A DNA stretch of 64,000 nt from Fibrobacterota bacterium (GTDB lineage: Bacteria; Fibrobacterota; Chitinivibrionia; Chitinivibrionales; FEN-1185), in the NCBI GenBank assembly GCA_003165595.1, contig PLWQ01000033.1:21085-85084 (forward strand), in the 5' to 3' direction. Shown piece by piece: positions 1 through 9,137 of the stretch. Under the pieces are notes generated by a model that was not told the DNA's origin, did not search any database, and saw nothing but the letters and a program-made list of their open reading frames with translations. The number at the start of each line of letters is the position of its first letter. Position 1 is the first letter of the stretch. Both the position numbers and the translations under genes were made by a program.

Positions 1-25
1 CGCTACGCCTCTACATACAAGGCCA

Positions 26-50
26 GGGGAAACCGCGTAGCGGTTGCCCC
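26..50. repeat. Short inverted repeat, copy 1 of the GGGGAAACCG hairpin
   Basis: Arms at 26-36 and 40-50 pair with one mismatch around a 3-nt loop, and the unit is followed by ACCA. The same hairpin, perfectly paired and also followed by ACCA, lies at 45008-45031. In both places CTACAT precedes it within about 15 bp, so this is probably the right end of a composite repeat cut by the window edge. Confidence 0.7.
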
Positions 51-93
51 ACCAAAATCGTAAGAAAATGGAAATAGAAAAGGAATAGATATC

Positions 94-1302
94 ATGGCAA
101 AATTCAAAGGTAAGGCGCTTCTCCCCACCCAGTTCGTGCTCGACTCCATCGTCCCGTCGCTATTAACCAACCTCAATTACTGGCACATGCTGCCGCATCA
201 GGTGCGCAAGTACCTGATCCCGCACTCGTGGCACAAAGACATTCCTGTGGGGCAAATTTCGCTTCGTGTCAACGAGGTGTGCAACCTGCGGTGCGGCTCG
301 TGCGGCCAATGGGGCGAAAACGGGCACTTGTCGGCGAAGCTTGCGAGAGGCGAGAAGCTCCAGCAGCTCGATTTTGATGTTGTCAAGCGCGTGGTGTTCG
401 AGACGAGGCGCGACAAGCCGTACTACTACATCTGGGGCGGCGAACCCACCATATGGAAACCGCTGCTGCCGCTGTTTGAAGAACTGGCGAAGTACAAGCT
501 GCTCGGGTCAATTGTGTCCAACGCGCAGGCGCTCGATCCGATCATCGGGGATCTCGTCGCCACCGGCGCGCTTTCGGTGCTGTTTCTCAGTCTTGACGGA
601 TGGGACGCGAAATCCCAGAACGTCATGCGGTCGGCCGCCAACGGGAAGATGTCGGATAACTTCGAAAAGACCATGGCGGTCATAGACAAGGTGCACGACA
701 TCAAGCAGAGGAAACATCTCAAGTTCCCGATTGTCATTCCCATCTCGGTAATCTCAAACGGCAATTACACGCACCTTGCCGACATTCACCGGCTCGTTAT
801 CGACAAAACCCAACTGCACCCGTACTACTTCGGCTGGTTCATCACCGAGGAGCGCGCCGCGCTTCACGAAAAAGTATTCGAGGAACGGTTCGGCTATAAG
901 CCGAAGAACCATCGCGGCTATCTCAAGTCCTGCTTCAACGACGTCGACCCGGCGGTCACCGCAGCCCAGATCGCCGAAGTGACGAGGATTTCCAAAGGCC
1001 GGTCGTCGGTTCCCCAGTTCCTGCCCGATATCACCACCGAAGCGGAAATAGCCCGCTATTATTCGGACCACACGTGGCATTGCGGCTATCCGAGCTGCGA
1101 GAGCATTTATTTTATCGCTGAGGTCTCGCCGGACGGCCGCGTTACGCCCTGCCGCGATTACCAGGACTACACCGCGGGCAACATCAACGACCAGACGTTC
1201 TACGACATCTGGAACGGCGAGAAATTCAAGCTTTTCAGAAGGGAAATGGAGAAGGGCTTGATGCCGGTGTGCACCCGGTGCTGCGGGTTGCAGGGATTCT
1301 AG
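94..1302 (+). CDS. Radical SAM protein with SPASM-like C-terminus
   Basis: A 402-residue radical SAM enzyme. The cluster-binding CX3CX2C motif is C63, C67, C70 within VNEVCNLRCGSCGQ, followed by a GGEPT-type motif (WGGEPTIWK) typical of the S-adenosylmethionine-binding barrel. The last 70 residues carry a second cysteine set (CGYPSC, VTPCRDY, CTRCCG) with the phrase GNINDQTFYDIWNGEKF, the signature of SPASM/twitch domains that hold auxiliary Fe-S clusters. Family members modify peptides or act as anaerobic maturases; the substrate cannot be read from this sequence. No precursor peptide gene is visible within the window beside it. The start follows an AAAAGGAATAG ribosome-binding site. It converges on the histidine kinase at 1394-4123. 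Confidence 0.85.
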   Translation: MAKFKGKALLPTQFVLDSIVPSLLTNLNYWHMLPHQVRKYLIPHSWHKDIPVGQISLRVNEVCNLRCGSCGQWGENGHLSAKLARGEKLQQLDFDVVKRVVFETRRDKPYYYIWGGEPTIWKPLLPLFEELAKYKLLGSIVSNAQALDPIIGDLVATGALSVLFLSLDGWDAKSQNVMRSAANGKMSDNFEKTMAVIDKVHDIKQRKHLKFPIVIPISVISNGNYTHLADIHRLVIDKTQLHPYYFGWFITEERAALHEKVFEERFGYKPKNHRGYLKSCFNDVDPAVTAAQIAEVTRISKGRSSVPQFLPDITTEAEIARYYSDHTWHCGYPSCESIYFIAEVSPDGRVTPCRDYQDYTAGNINDQTFYDIWNGEKFKLFRREMEKGLMPVCTRCCGLQGF

Positions 1303-1393
1303 ACCTACGGGAAAATGCTTCACCACAGAGACGCGGAGATCACAGAGAATTCGATTTGTGCCGAACACGGGAAACGTCACCGTCGAACTTCTG

Positions 1394-4123
1394 TCAACTG
1401 TCAACTTTCAACTTTAAACCAATCTTCTCTTCGTCTCCGGGGTGAGGATTCATGCCGCCGCCGTCCGGCGCTTCTGCGGGAAGATACACGTTGAACGTGG
1501 AGCCCTTTCCCGGCTCGGAGCTGACGGTTATATATCCGTCGTGTTTCCTGATTATTGAATAGGCCGTGGTGAGCCCGAGCCCGTTGCAGTTCGGCTTCGT
1601 GGTGAAATACGGATCGAATATTTTTTCGAGGTTTTCCGCGGGAATGCCGACGCCTTCGTCCTGTATCGATATGCAGACGTAATTGCCGGGCTCGAGGTTG
1701 GAGTCGCGCACCACATGGCTGCCGGAGCGCTCACTGTTGGCGCCGATTGTAACATTGCGCGCGCTTATGGTGATTGTCCCGCCCGGCCGCATGGCCTGGT
1801 CGGCGTTTACCACGAGGTTGCTCATGGCCTGGTCGATTTGACCCCGGTCGATGTCGACGGGCAGCAGGTTTTCGGGAAGATCGAGGCGGTAGGCTGCGCT
1901 CGATCCCGACAGCGAGAATCCCACGGAGTCTTCGATAAGCGCCTTTATCGACGAGCGTTCCTTTACAAGCGCGCCACCCTTGGAGAAGGTGAGCAGTTGC
2001 TTGGTAATCCGGCTTGCGCGAAACGCCGCCGCTTCGGCGCTTGTGATGCTGCGGTATGCGTCGTCACCCGCCTTGAGGAAGATCTTGGCTGCAAAGAGGT
2101 GGGTGACGATTTCCGACAGAATTACGCTGAAATCATTTGCGATGCCGGCGGCAAGCACACCCATGGATTCGAGTTTGCGCGCCTTGAATAATTCCGCTTC
2201 GAGCGTTTTTCGGTCGGTGATGTCGCGAATGACCAGGACCATGCCGACGATGCGGCCCGACGTCTCCTTGATAGGAGCGCCGATGCACGAAATGCTGCGC
2301 CGCGAACCGTCCCGCGCAACAAGGAGCGTATCGTCGTCGATCGAGACGTCGCCCCGGGTGGCAACAATATCGCTCAAGGGGTTGGGGCGGCGCGCCATGG
2401 ATCGTTCGTTCACCAGGTAAAGGCATTCGTCGATGTTCCTGCCAAAGGCCTCGCTTTGCGGCCAGCCGGTGAGGCGGCCGCCGGCGCTATTGACAAGACG
2501 GATTCTGCCGGCGGTGTCCGTGGTGATCACCGCGTCGCCTATGCTGGCGAGCGTCACTGCGAGACGTTCCTTCTCCGCGGCAAGCTCGTCTTCGGCTGCC
2601 TTGCGGTCGGTGATGTCGGCGCCCACGGCCTGGAACTCGGCGAACCCTGCAAACTCGTCGTAGAGCGGGCGAACCACAAGGTGCTGCCACCTCACCGCGC
2701 CGTCCTTTGCCCGCACGCGGCATTCGATGGGCGCGGGTTTGTCTGAGCGGGCGCATTCGTCCATCTGCGCGCGAAACGCGTCCCGGTCCGAGCTTGCGAT
2801 GATCCGCAGCAAAGGGTGGCCCACCAGCGACTCCTGCCCTGCCCCGAAATACCGGCAGAAAGCCGTATTGACAAACGTGAGTGTCGTATCGGGCAGGAAG
2901 CGGCAGATTATTTCGGTGTGGTCTTCAACGATGCCGCGGTATCGTCTCTCGCTATTGCGGATCTCCTCTTCGGCAAGCATTCTATTGGCGAGCTCGATGT
3001 TGAGTTCTTCCGTGCGCAGGGCAACTTTGCTCTCCAGCTCGCTGCGAGCGTCCTGGAGCGCTTCCTCGGCGCGTTTTCGCTCCGTGATATCCCGGCAGAT
3101 AAAAACCATGCCGGAAATTTCATCATTGTCGTCCTTGAGCGTCGATGCGGACAGGGAGACCGGCACCATGCGCTGGTTGGACGCCTTGAGCGATGCCGGG
3201 ATATCGCTGATGCATCCTGCGGACAGGAAGGTGGAAAACCACGTTCTGTCGGACAATGCCGGGGTTGGGGGGCTGTCCGCCAGAATGGCGTCGAGCGGCC
3301 TGCCGATCAGCTCATCCTTTACCATGGCGAGCATTTTGCACATTGCATTGTTCACCATCCGGATCGTGTCCTCATCGTTGACGATGATGAGGCCGTCGGT
3401 CATTGTCGAAATGATGTTGTCCGCGGCCATGGCCGGACTAAGGTTGAACAGCCGGTGTTTCCAGATGCCGTATCCGATGAGCGCGAAAGCGATGACAAAT
3501 GTGGTTATTGTAAAATCGGGAATCTGCTTTTGGGTGTAAAACTCGACGCTGTAGGTAACGATTCCGGTAACCACAGGTACGCAGATTCCCAGGGCAACAT
3601 ACTTTGCCTGTTTCTTTCTGGAATGCCCGCGCACCAAAAGAAAATGGCGCATCGAGACAATCACCGAGGTTATCCCCATGGCAAAAACCCAGATCATATC
3701 AACCTTGAACAGTGCGTCACTCTTGAGAGCGTATGTCCATCCCCAATACACTTTGAGCGGCAACCCCAGCACATGGTGTTGCCATATGTCAAGAATGATG
3801 AAGGCGAGCGCCGGCGTGTAGAGGGCGATTGGAACAAATGGATTACGGAGATACCGTCCTTTTTCGGAAAATACAAGGGAGAAATGGAGCAGGATTGGCA
3901 GGGAAAGATGCCACAGGGAGAACAGGTCGAACCAGACCCTCGCGTCCAGACCGGTATCAGCGTCGCGCAAACCGAATTCGGTGAACCCCCAGAATGACAC
4001 AGAAAGTCCGAGCAGCAGGAACATCCTGTTGGTATATTGCCGGGGATTTCTGAGAAAAACGAATATGCCAAGAAAAAGGCTTGCGACAAATCCAATAAGC
4101 GACAAAAGCACAAACGGGTTCAT
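1394..4123 (-). CDS. Membrane PAS histidine kinase-like protein lacking the phospho-acceptor His
   Basis: 909 residues. Residues 1-225 hold about seven hydrophobic helices (histidine-kinase N-terminal 7TM type). Three PAS/PAC units follow (about 235-350, 395-515 and 515-640), then a HisKA-like helix and a HATPase_c domain (about 755-890) with intact N, G1 and G2 boxes (NLVVNADQAM, DEGVGIP, GLGLTTAYSI). The dimerisation helix reads KLESMGVLAAGIANDF, whereas the family pattern, and the paralogue at 51611-55342, is GGIAHDFNN. Residue 663 (codon at 2135-2137) is therefore Asn rather than the phosphorylated His. ATP binding looks intact but canonical autophosphorylation should fail. No receiver domain is attached. 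The tail GLKLKVDS and its stop codon are written in an intergenic phrase repeat. A 10-bp palindrome TAAGCGCTTA lies 15 nt before the start. Confidence 0.85.
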   Translation of the reverse strand: MNPFVLLSLIGFVASLFLGIFVFLRNPRQYTNRMFLLLGLSVSFWGFTEFGLRDADTGLDARVWFDLFSLWHLSLPILLHFSLVFSEKGRYLRNPFVPIALYTPALAFIILDIWQHHVLGLPLKVYWGWTYALKSDALFKVDMIWVFAMGITSVIVSMRHFLLVRGHSRKKQAKYVALGICVPVVTGIVTYSVEFYTQKQIPDFTITTFVIAFALIGYGIWKHRLFNLSPAMAADNIISTMTDGLIIVNDEDTIRMVNNAMCKMLAMVKDELIGRPLDAILADSPPTPALSDRTWFSTFLSAGCISDIPASLKASNQRMVPVSLSASTLKDDNDEISGMVFICRDITERKRAEEALQDARSELESKVALRTEELNIELANRMLAEEEIRNSERRYRGIVEDHTEIICRFLPDTTLTFVNTAFCRYFGAGQESLVGHPLLRIIASSDRDAFRAQMDECARSDKPAPIECRVRAKDGAVRWQHLVVRPLYDEFAGFAEFQAVGADITDRKAAEDELAAEKERLAVTLASIGDAVITTDTAGRIRLVNSAGGRLTGWPQSEAFGRNIDECLYLVNERSMARRPNPLSDIVATRGDVSIDDDTLLVARDGSRRSISCIGAPIKETSGRIVGMVLVIRDITDRKTLEAELFKARKLESMGVLAAGIANDFSVILSEIVTHLFAAKIFLKAGDDAYRSITSAEAAAFRASRITKQLLTFSKGGALVKERSSIKALIEDSVGFSLSGSSAAYRLDLPENLLPVDIDRGQIDQAMSNLVVNADQAMRPGGTITISARNVTIGANSERSGSHVVRDSNLEPGNYVCISIQDEGVGIPAENLEKIFDPYFTTKPNCNGLGLTTAYSIIRKHDGYITVSSEPGKGSTFNVYLPAEAPDGGGMNPHPGDEEKIGLKLKVDS

Positions 4124-4310
4124 GAGGTTTCTTTTGTTAAGCGCTTAGAATTTCTATTGCATTGATTCGTTTGCAGTCCTTCGCGTTGCACTCTATGCCA
4201 AATTGTATCATCACCGACAGAGCGCATGCAATGACTGTTTGCGAATGCCGATGCCGGCCAGCTCTTGGTGCAGACCGCGTGCGCCGTGCCTGCGCCGGAA
4301 ACCGTAACTA

Positions 4311-4340
4311 TTGACGTCCGACTGTTCCTATTGTGATAAT
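4311..4340 (+). promoter_or_regulatory. Sigma-70-type promoter for the FlgT-like gene
   Basis: TTGACG at 4311-4316 and GATAAT at 4335-4340 are separated by 18 bp. Transcription would start near 4347, upstream of the ribosome-binding site AGGAGG at 4379-4384. This argues against the longer open frame that begins inside the promoter. Confidence 0.6.
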
Positions 4341-4391
4341 ATATATTCCTATTTCGAAGTAGCTTTCAGGACCAAACCAGGAGGAACGGCC

Positions 4392-5537
4392 ATGGGGAAG
4401 ACCTTACTCGCGATTGCCGGATGCGTGCTGCTCTTGGGAGCCGCACTCTATGCTGCGGACGACGAAACGATCATTGCGGAAGGAAGCGGTGAAGGCGCGA
4501 ATCCCGAAGAAGCCCTTCTGGCGGCCAAGCGAAACGCCATTGAAAAAGGCATAGGCACCATCCTTCTTTCACAGACGGAAATCGAGAATTTCCAGGTAAA
4601 ACGGGACCAGATAATCACCAAGACCATGGGTTCGGTAAAGAGCTACGAAAAGATCTCGGAAGGAAAGTCCGCCGGCGGGTATTACGAAGTCAAGATCAAG
4701 GCGGTGCTTTCAAGAAGTTCGATAAACCAGGACCTTGCCGCTTTCCATATTCTTATCGAGTCAATGAACAAGCCCAGGACTATGGTGATCATTGACGAAA
4801 GCAATATCGGCACTGCCGAGCCGAATAATTCCGCAGCCGAAACCGCCATTCTCCAGTTCCTCAAGGACCCCTACGAGTTCGAGCTTATCGATCCCAAGGC
4901 AAGCGCCGCCATCCGGAGTTCCGAAGAGAAAATGGCCAACATTGCCGGGGATGCCGCTGCCGCCGCGCAACTCGGCTCGCAAAACGGAGCCGAGGTCATC
5001 ATCACGGGCACGGCCGTGAGCAGGGAAGCGAAACAGTTGAGCCAGAACCTGGGCGGCATGGTTTCCGCGCAGGCCGACGTCACGCTGCGGGCCATCAATT
5101 GCAGCACGGGAAGCATCATCGGCACGGCATCGGCGCACGCCCCCATGGTTCACATAAGCGCGGCAACCGCCGGCTCGCAGGCAATCACCAAGGCTTCGCA
5201 GAAAGCAATAAAGGACTTGCTTGACAGAATCATTAAGGAATGGCAGAACCAGCAGAACAACGGCGTAACGCTTAGCCTCACCATTGCCGGGGTGAGCAAC
5301 TTCCGCCTCAAGAACGACCTTGTCCAGACGCTCACGTGGGTTCCCAACGTGAGCGCCGTGCACGAGCGCAACTGGGACATGCAAAGCAAGCTGCTCATGG
5401 TAGACATACAGTACAAAGGCAACGCCAACGGTTTTTGCACACGCATCGACGGGTTCAAGCTCAAATCGGGCGCAGGCAGCATCGCCGTATCGGGCCTCAA
5501 CGGCCTGCGCGTATCGCTGCAGGTTCAGGCGATGTAG
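4392..5537 (+). CDS. Secreted FlgT/LPP20-like protein
   Basis: 381 residues from the ATG at 4392, chosen because AGGAGG sits 8 nt upstream and a signal peptide follows at once (MGKTLLAIAGCVLLLGAALYA, cleavage near AxA). There is no lipobox. The mature N-terminus (GSGEGANPEEALLAAKRNAI, then a Tyr-rich segment ending YYEVKIKAVLS) resembles the LPP20/FlgT N-terminal domain, in which a beta-sheet packs on a long helix. A middle domain with IDESN and GAEVIITGTAVSRE resembles the TolB/FlgT middle domain. FlgT proteins support the flagellar basal body, but no flagellar gene is seen here, so a general periplasmic or envelope role is equally likely. The gene ends 78 bp before ispG. Confidence 0.6.
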   Translation: MGKTLLAIAGCVLLLGAALYAADDETIIAEGSGEGANPEEALLAAKRNAIEKGIGTILLSQTEIENFQVKRDQIITKTMGSVKSYEKISEGKSAGGYYEVKIKAVLSRSSINQDLAAFHILIESMNKPRTMVIIDESNIGTAEPNNSAAETAILQFLKDPYEFELIDPKASAAIRSSEEKMANIAGDAAAAAQLGSQNGAEVIITGTAVSREAKQLSQNLGGMVSAQADVTLRAINCSTGSIIGTASAHAPMVHISAATAGSQAITKASQKAIKDLLDRIIKEWQNQQNNGVTLSLTIAGVSNFRLKNDLVQTLTWVPNVSAVHERNWDMQSKLLMVDIQYKGNANGFCTRIDGFKLKSGAGSIAVSGLNGLRVSLQVQAM

Positions 5538-5562
5538 GAATTTCACCGCGCGAGTGTTTCCG

Positions 5563-5590
5563 GTAGGGGTTCACCACGGTGAACCCCTAC
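5563..5590. repeat. Perfect 13-bp palindrome, GTAGGGG/CCCCTAC family
   Basis: Arms 5563-5575 and 5578-5590 are perfectly complementary around a 2-nt centre. The ends GTAGGGG and CCCCTAC are shared with the 46-bp palindrome at 44960-45005, while the inner sequence differs. It lies between the FlgT-like gene and ispG, 24 bp before the ispG start. Confidence 0.85.
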
Positions 5591-5614
5591 GTTGTTTACG
5601 GGGGAAAATTGACC

Positions 5615-6676
5615 ATGATAACACGCAAAGAGACCCGCCGGGTCCTCGTCCGCAACGTCCCCATAGGCGCAAACGCGCCCGTTGCCGTCCAGTCGATGAC
5701 CAACACTCCGGCCGACGACGTCGACGCGACTCTTGCGCAGATCGAACGGCTCGCCGCCGCGGGATGCGCCATCGTGCGCATCGCGGTTCCCAACAAGATC
5801 GCGGTCGAGGCGTTTGCCAAAATCAGGCAAGGCACGAGCGTGCCGCTTGTTGCAGACATCCATTTCCAGCACGAACTCGCCATTGCCGCGATTGAGGCCG
5901 GCGCAGACAAGGTGCGAATCAATCCCGGCAATATCGGGTCGCCGGACAAAGTCAAAAAGGTCGTTGACGCGGCAAGAGCCGGGCACATACCCATCCGCAT
6001 CGGCGTCAACTCCGGCTCGCTCGAAAAACACCTGCTGGCAATGCACGGTGGTCCCACGCCGCAGGCGCTTGTGGAAAGCGGACTGGGCTTCGTAAAGATG
6101 ATGGACGACTTCAATTTCCAGGACATCGTTCTTTCCATAAAAGCAAGCGACGTGCTCACGACGGTGGAAGCGTGCCGCCTGCTTTCGCAGGAGACCGACG
6201 TTCCCCAGCACATCGGCATCACCGAATCGGGCACGCTGGCAACCGGCACCATCCGGTCGAGCGTGGGCATCGGCGCCCTGCTTTCCGAGGGAATCGGCGA
6301 CACGCTCCGCGTGTCGCTGTGCTCCGATCCTGTCAACGAGGTCCGCGTGGCAATCGAAATCCTTAAGTGCCTTGGCCTGGCGCAGGGACCAACCGTTATC
6401 GCCTGCCCCACCTGCGGCCGAACCCAGATCAACGTGGAGGCTCTCGCGGAGAAAGTTGAGGCAATGGTGTCGGGGCTCACCGCGCCGATAAAGATAGCGG
6501 TGATGGGCTGCATCGTGAACGGGCCGGGCGAGGCTGCCGACGCGGACGTGGGAATAGCGGGCGGCAGGCACGAGGGCCAGATTTTTTTGAAAGGAAAGAT
6601 GGTGGAGAAGGTGCCGGAGGAGAAGCTGTTGGAGGTGCTGCGGGGGTATGTGGAGAGGTTGACGAAAGGAAACTAG
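5615..6676 (+). CDS. ispG: (E)-4-hydroxy-3-methylbut-2-enyl-diphosphate synthase IspG
   Basis: 353 residues, the usual length of the short bacterial IspG. It converts methylerythritol cyclodiphosphate to HMBPP in the MEP isoprenoid pathway, using a [4Fe-4S] cluster and reduced flavodoxin or ferredoxin in the cytoplasm. The N-terminal TIM barrel begins VPIGANAPVAVQSMTNT and contains VADIHF and VRINPGNIG. The C-terminal cluster-binding part carries CPTCGRTQ and MGCIVNGPGEA, which supply the three Cys ligands and the Glu. The start at 5615 has GGGGGA 9 nt upstream. An in-frame GTG at 5579 lies inside a palindromic repeat and is less likely. Confidence 0.95.
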   Translation: MITRKETRRVLVRNVPIGANAPVAVQSMTNTPADDVDATLAQIERLAAAGCAIVRIAVPNKIAVEAFAKIRQGTSVPLVADIHFQHELAIAAIEAGADKVRINPGNIGSPDKVKKVVDAARAGHIPIRIGVNSGSLEKHLLAMHGGPTPQALVESGLGFVKMMDDFNFQDIVLSIKASDVLTTVEACRLLSQETDVPQHIGITESGTLATGTIRSSVGIGALLSEGIGDTLRVSLCSDPVNEVRVAIEILKCLGLAQGPTVIACPTCGRTQINVEALAEKVEAMVSGLTAPIKIAVMGCIVNGPGEAADADVGIAGGRHEGQIFLKGKMVEKVPEEKLLEVLRGYVERLTKGN

Positions 6677-6898
6677 CGGCAGTTGCCCACAGCGGCAAAA
6701 ACCGATTCGTCTGAATCCCATAGCGAGCGACTATAAGTACGTTTTCATTCCATGGGGATGGAAAGATTCCTCGCACTTTGCTGCGAGGTCTATCAATATA
6801 TGGCGGGTCTTTATGCCTTGGGTGCTGCCGCGGGAATACAAAGTAGTATATTCTCTGAGCGGATTCACATTCTGGGTTCCACGCAAAGGAAAAACGTA

Positions 6899-7927
6899 AT
6901 GCGCATCCTTGTCACTGGCGCCGACGGATTTATTGGACAGCACTTGGTGCGTGCGCTGCTCGATGAAGGGCACCAGGTCCGTGGAATGTACAATGTGGAA
7001 AAACCGCTCTATTTCTTCTCAAAGACGGAGATAGAATGGCGGAAAGCTGATTTGCGGGATGCAGCAACACTGGTGAAAATAGCGGAAAATATTGACGTCG
7101 TATATCATCTGGCGGCGATTCCCAGAAACGACATGCGAAAAAGCTGGGACGACTACAAGGTTGTAAATGTCAATGGAACGGCCTCTCTTCTCGAGGAAAG
7201 TAACAAGGCTGGCGTTCGGCGCTTCCTGTACGTCAGTTCCGTGGAAGCAGCAGGCTACGGCGATGGCATTCACCCCCGGGTCGAGACTGACCCGCCCCGT
7301 CCGGATAACAATTACGGCAAGAGCAAGCTGGAGGCCGAAGGGCTCGTGCTTGGAAAAAAGTGGAACATGGAATGCGTCGTCCTGCGGCTGCCCATGATTT
7401 ACGGGCCCGGAACGTTTCTGATTGTTCCCAAACTCTTCGGTTTTGTCAAAAAACGGTTCTATCCTCTCATCGGCAAAGGCCAAGGTCTCATGGAATTCTG
7501 TTACGTTGGCAATGCGGTGAACGCGCTTGTGCTGGCAAGCCGCCACGAGAAAGCTCGAGGTGAGCTGTTCTATATCTCCGACAAACGTTCCTACCTGATC
7601 AAGGATGTTATCGCCTGTGTGGCGGAATCCATGAAGGTGAAGGTGCGGTTCATTCATATCCCTGTCTTAGTGGCAATGTGCGTGGCAGTGTGTTTTGAAG
7701 CGGTCGCAAAATTATTCCCTTTTCCTCCCTTGGTTTCGCCATATTCGCGCAAGCCTTTCTTTACCCGGGAAACGGTGAGGTGGACGACAAAGAATTGGAA
7801 TACCGTCTCTACCGAAAAGATCAGAACCATGCTGGGGTATGCTCCGACCGTGGACATTGCCGAAGGGTGCAAACGGACCGCCGAATGGCTCAAGGAACAT
7901 GGGGATCAACAACATTTGCAGGCGTAA
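6899..7927 (+). CDS. NAD-dependent epimerase/dehydratase (extended SDR)
   Basis: 342 residues from the ATG at 6899, which has AAAGGA upstream; the frame is open for 49 further codons but the Rossmann fold starts here. The motif GADGFIGQH binds the dinucleotide, and NNYGKSKLEAE contains the catalytic Tyr-X3-Lys of extended short-chain dehydrogenases. Such enzymes epimerise, dehydrate or reduce nucleotide sugars. The gene opens the glycan locus and ends 10 bp before a glycosyltransferase, so it probably makes an activated sugar for it. The exact substrate is not readable. The 222-bp gap after ispG shows no clear feature. Confidence 0.8.
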   Translation: MRILVTGADGFIGQHLVRALLDEGHQVRGMYNVEKPLYFFSKTEIEWRKADLRDAATLVKIAENIDVVYHLAAIPRNDMRKSWDDYKVVNVNGTASLLEESNKAGVRRFLYVSSVEAAGYGDGIHPRVETDPPRPDNNYGKSKLEAEGLVLGKKWNMECVVLRLPMIYGPGTFLIVPKLFGFVKKRFYPLIGKGQGLMEFCYVGNAVNALVLASRHEKARGELFYISDKRSYLIKDVIACVAESMKVKVRFIHIPVLVAMCVAVCFEAVAKLFPFPPLVSPYSRKPFFTRETVRWTTKNWNTVSTEKIRTMLGYAPTVDIAEGCKRTAEWLKEHGDQQHLQA

Positions 7928-7937
7928 AGATTGAAGC

Positions 7938-9050
7938 ATGAACATCGGAATAAACGCTTCCGGCATCGGCAGGATAAAAGGCGGCGCCTCTTTTTACATA
8001 ATCAACATCATTCGCGCACTGGCCGCGGTTGATCACGAACACAGGTATCTCATTTTTTGCACCGCTTACGGAAAAGACGAAATCGGCAATCTGCCTTCAA
8101 ACTTCAAGCTCGTAGTCACTGCGCCGCAACATACCGTGCGACGGCTGTTATGGGAACAGACCGTCCTTCCTTTTTCGCTTTGCAGGAAATACGGCATCCA
8201 GGTACTGTTTTCGCCAAATTACACTTCCCCCCTTTTCCACCCAGGGTTTGCGTCGGTTGTCACGATCCACGACTTGAGTTTCTTTCCTCTAAGCAGACTC
8301 TATCCCCGTGGGCGGCGCCTGTTCAAGCCGATCATAAAATTGTCCGTTCTGCTGGCGGACAAAATTATTGCTGTTTCGGAATTCACGAAAAAGGATATCC
8401 TAAGATACGTGGGGAATTTTCCCGATAAAATATCTGTTGTATATGAAGCTGCTGAAGAAAGGTTTTCAGCCTCCGTGCCTGCTGAAGCAATTGATAATGC
8501 GAAGAAGAAGTTCGGCATTGCGAAGGAGTACGTCCTCTTCACAGGATTTCTGGAGCCGCGGAAGAATCTGGGACGGCTACTTGATGCTTTTGCGTTGATC
8601 GTGCGCGATATTCCGCATCAGCTTGTGATCGCCGGTGCCAAAGGCTGGTGGTACGATACGACGTTTAAAAAGGTGAAGTCTCTTGGTCTAGCTGACCGCG
8701 TTATTTTCACGGGGTATGTGCCTAGCGACGAGCTGCCTGCACTCTATGCCGGTGCCGCGCTGTTCGCCTTTCCAAGCCTGTATGAAGGATTCGGCATTTC
8801 GGTGCTGGAAGCTATTTGTTGTGGGACGCCTGTTCTGGTTTCAAACAATACGGCCTTGCCCGAGGTGGCGGGGGAAGCGGGAGTGTATGTTGATCCATAT
8901 AGCGTTGAGGACATTGCGAAGCAATTGAAACGCGTGCTGTTTGACAATGCTGTCTATCAACAGCTGAAAGAGCGCTGCCCCGGCGTTGCAGGGAAGTTTT
9001 CGTGGAAAAAGGCGGCGGAAGAGACGCTGAGCGTTATGTCGCAATTGTAG
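7938..9050 (+). CDS. GT4-family glycosyltransferase
   Basis: 370 residues with the GT-B two-domain fold. The N-terminus IKGGASFYIINIIRAL is the acceptor-side domain. The C-terminal domain has TGFLEPRKNLGRLLDAF and the donor-binding E-X7-E motif in YEGFGISVLEAICCG. GT4 enzymes transfer hexoses from nucleotide sugars with retention of configuration, usually at the inner face of the cytoplasmic membrane on a lipid-linked glycan. It is co-directional with the epimerase just upstream and probably in its operon. Confidence 0.85.
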   Translation: MNIGINASGIGRIKGGASFYIINIIRALAAVDHEHRYLIFCTAYGKDEIGNLPSNFKLVVTAPQHTVRRLLWEQTVLPFSLCRKYGIQVLFSPNYTSPLFHPGFASVVTIHDLSFFPLSRLYPRGRRLFKPIIKLSVLLADKIIAVSEFTKKDILRYVGNFPDKISVVYEAAEERFSASVPAEAIDNAKKKFGIAKEYVLFTGFLEPRKNLGRLLDAFALIVRDIPHQLVIAGAKGWWYDTTFKKVKSLGLADRVIFTGYVPSDELPALYAGAALFAFPSLYEGFGISVLEAICCGTPVLVSNNTALPEVAGEAGVYVDPYSVEDIAKQLKRVLFDNAVYQQLKERCPGVAGKFSWKKAAEETLSVMSQL

Positions 9051-9137
9051 TTGCGGTTGCAAGTATTCCACGGGACGGCATTCCGAGATATGTCAGCACA
9101 GCACCGCATTTGATCATACTTGCCAAAAGGTGGCGCA

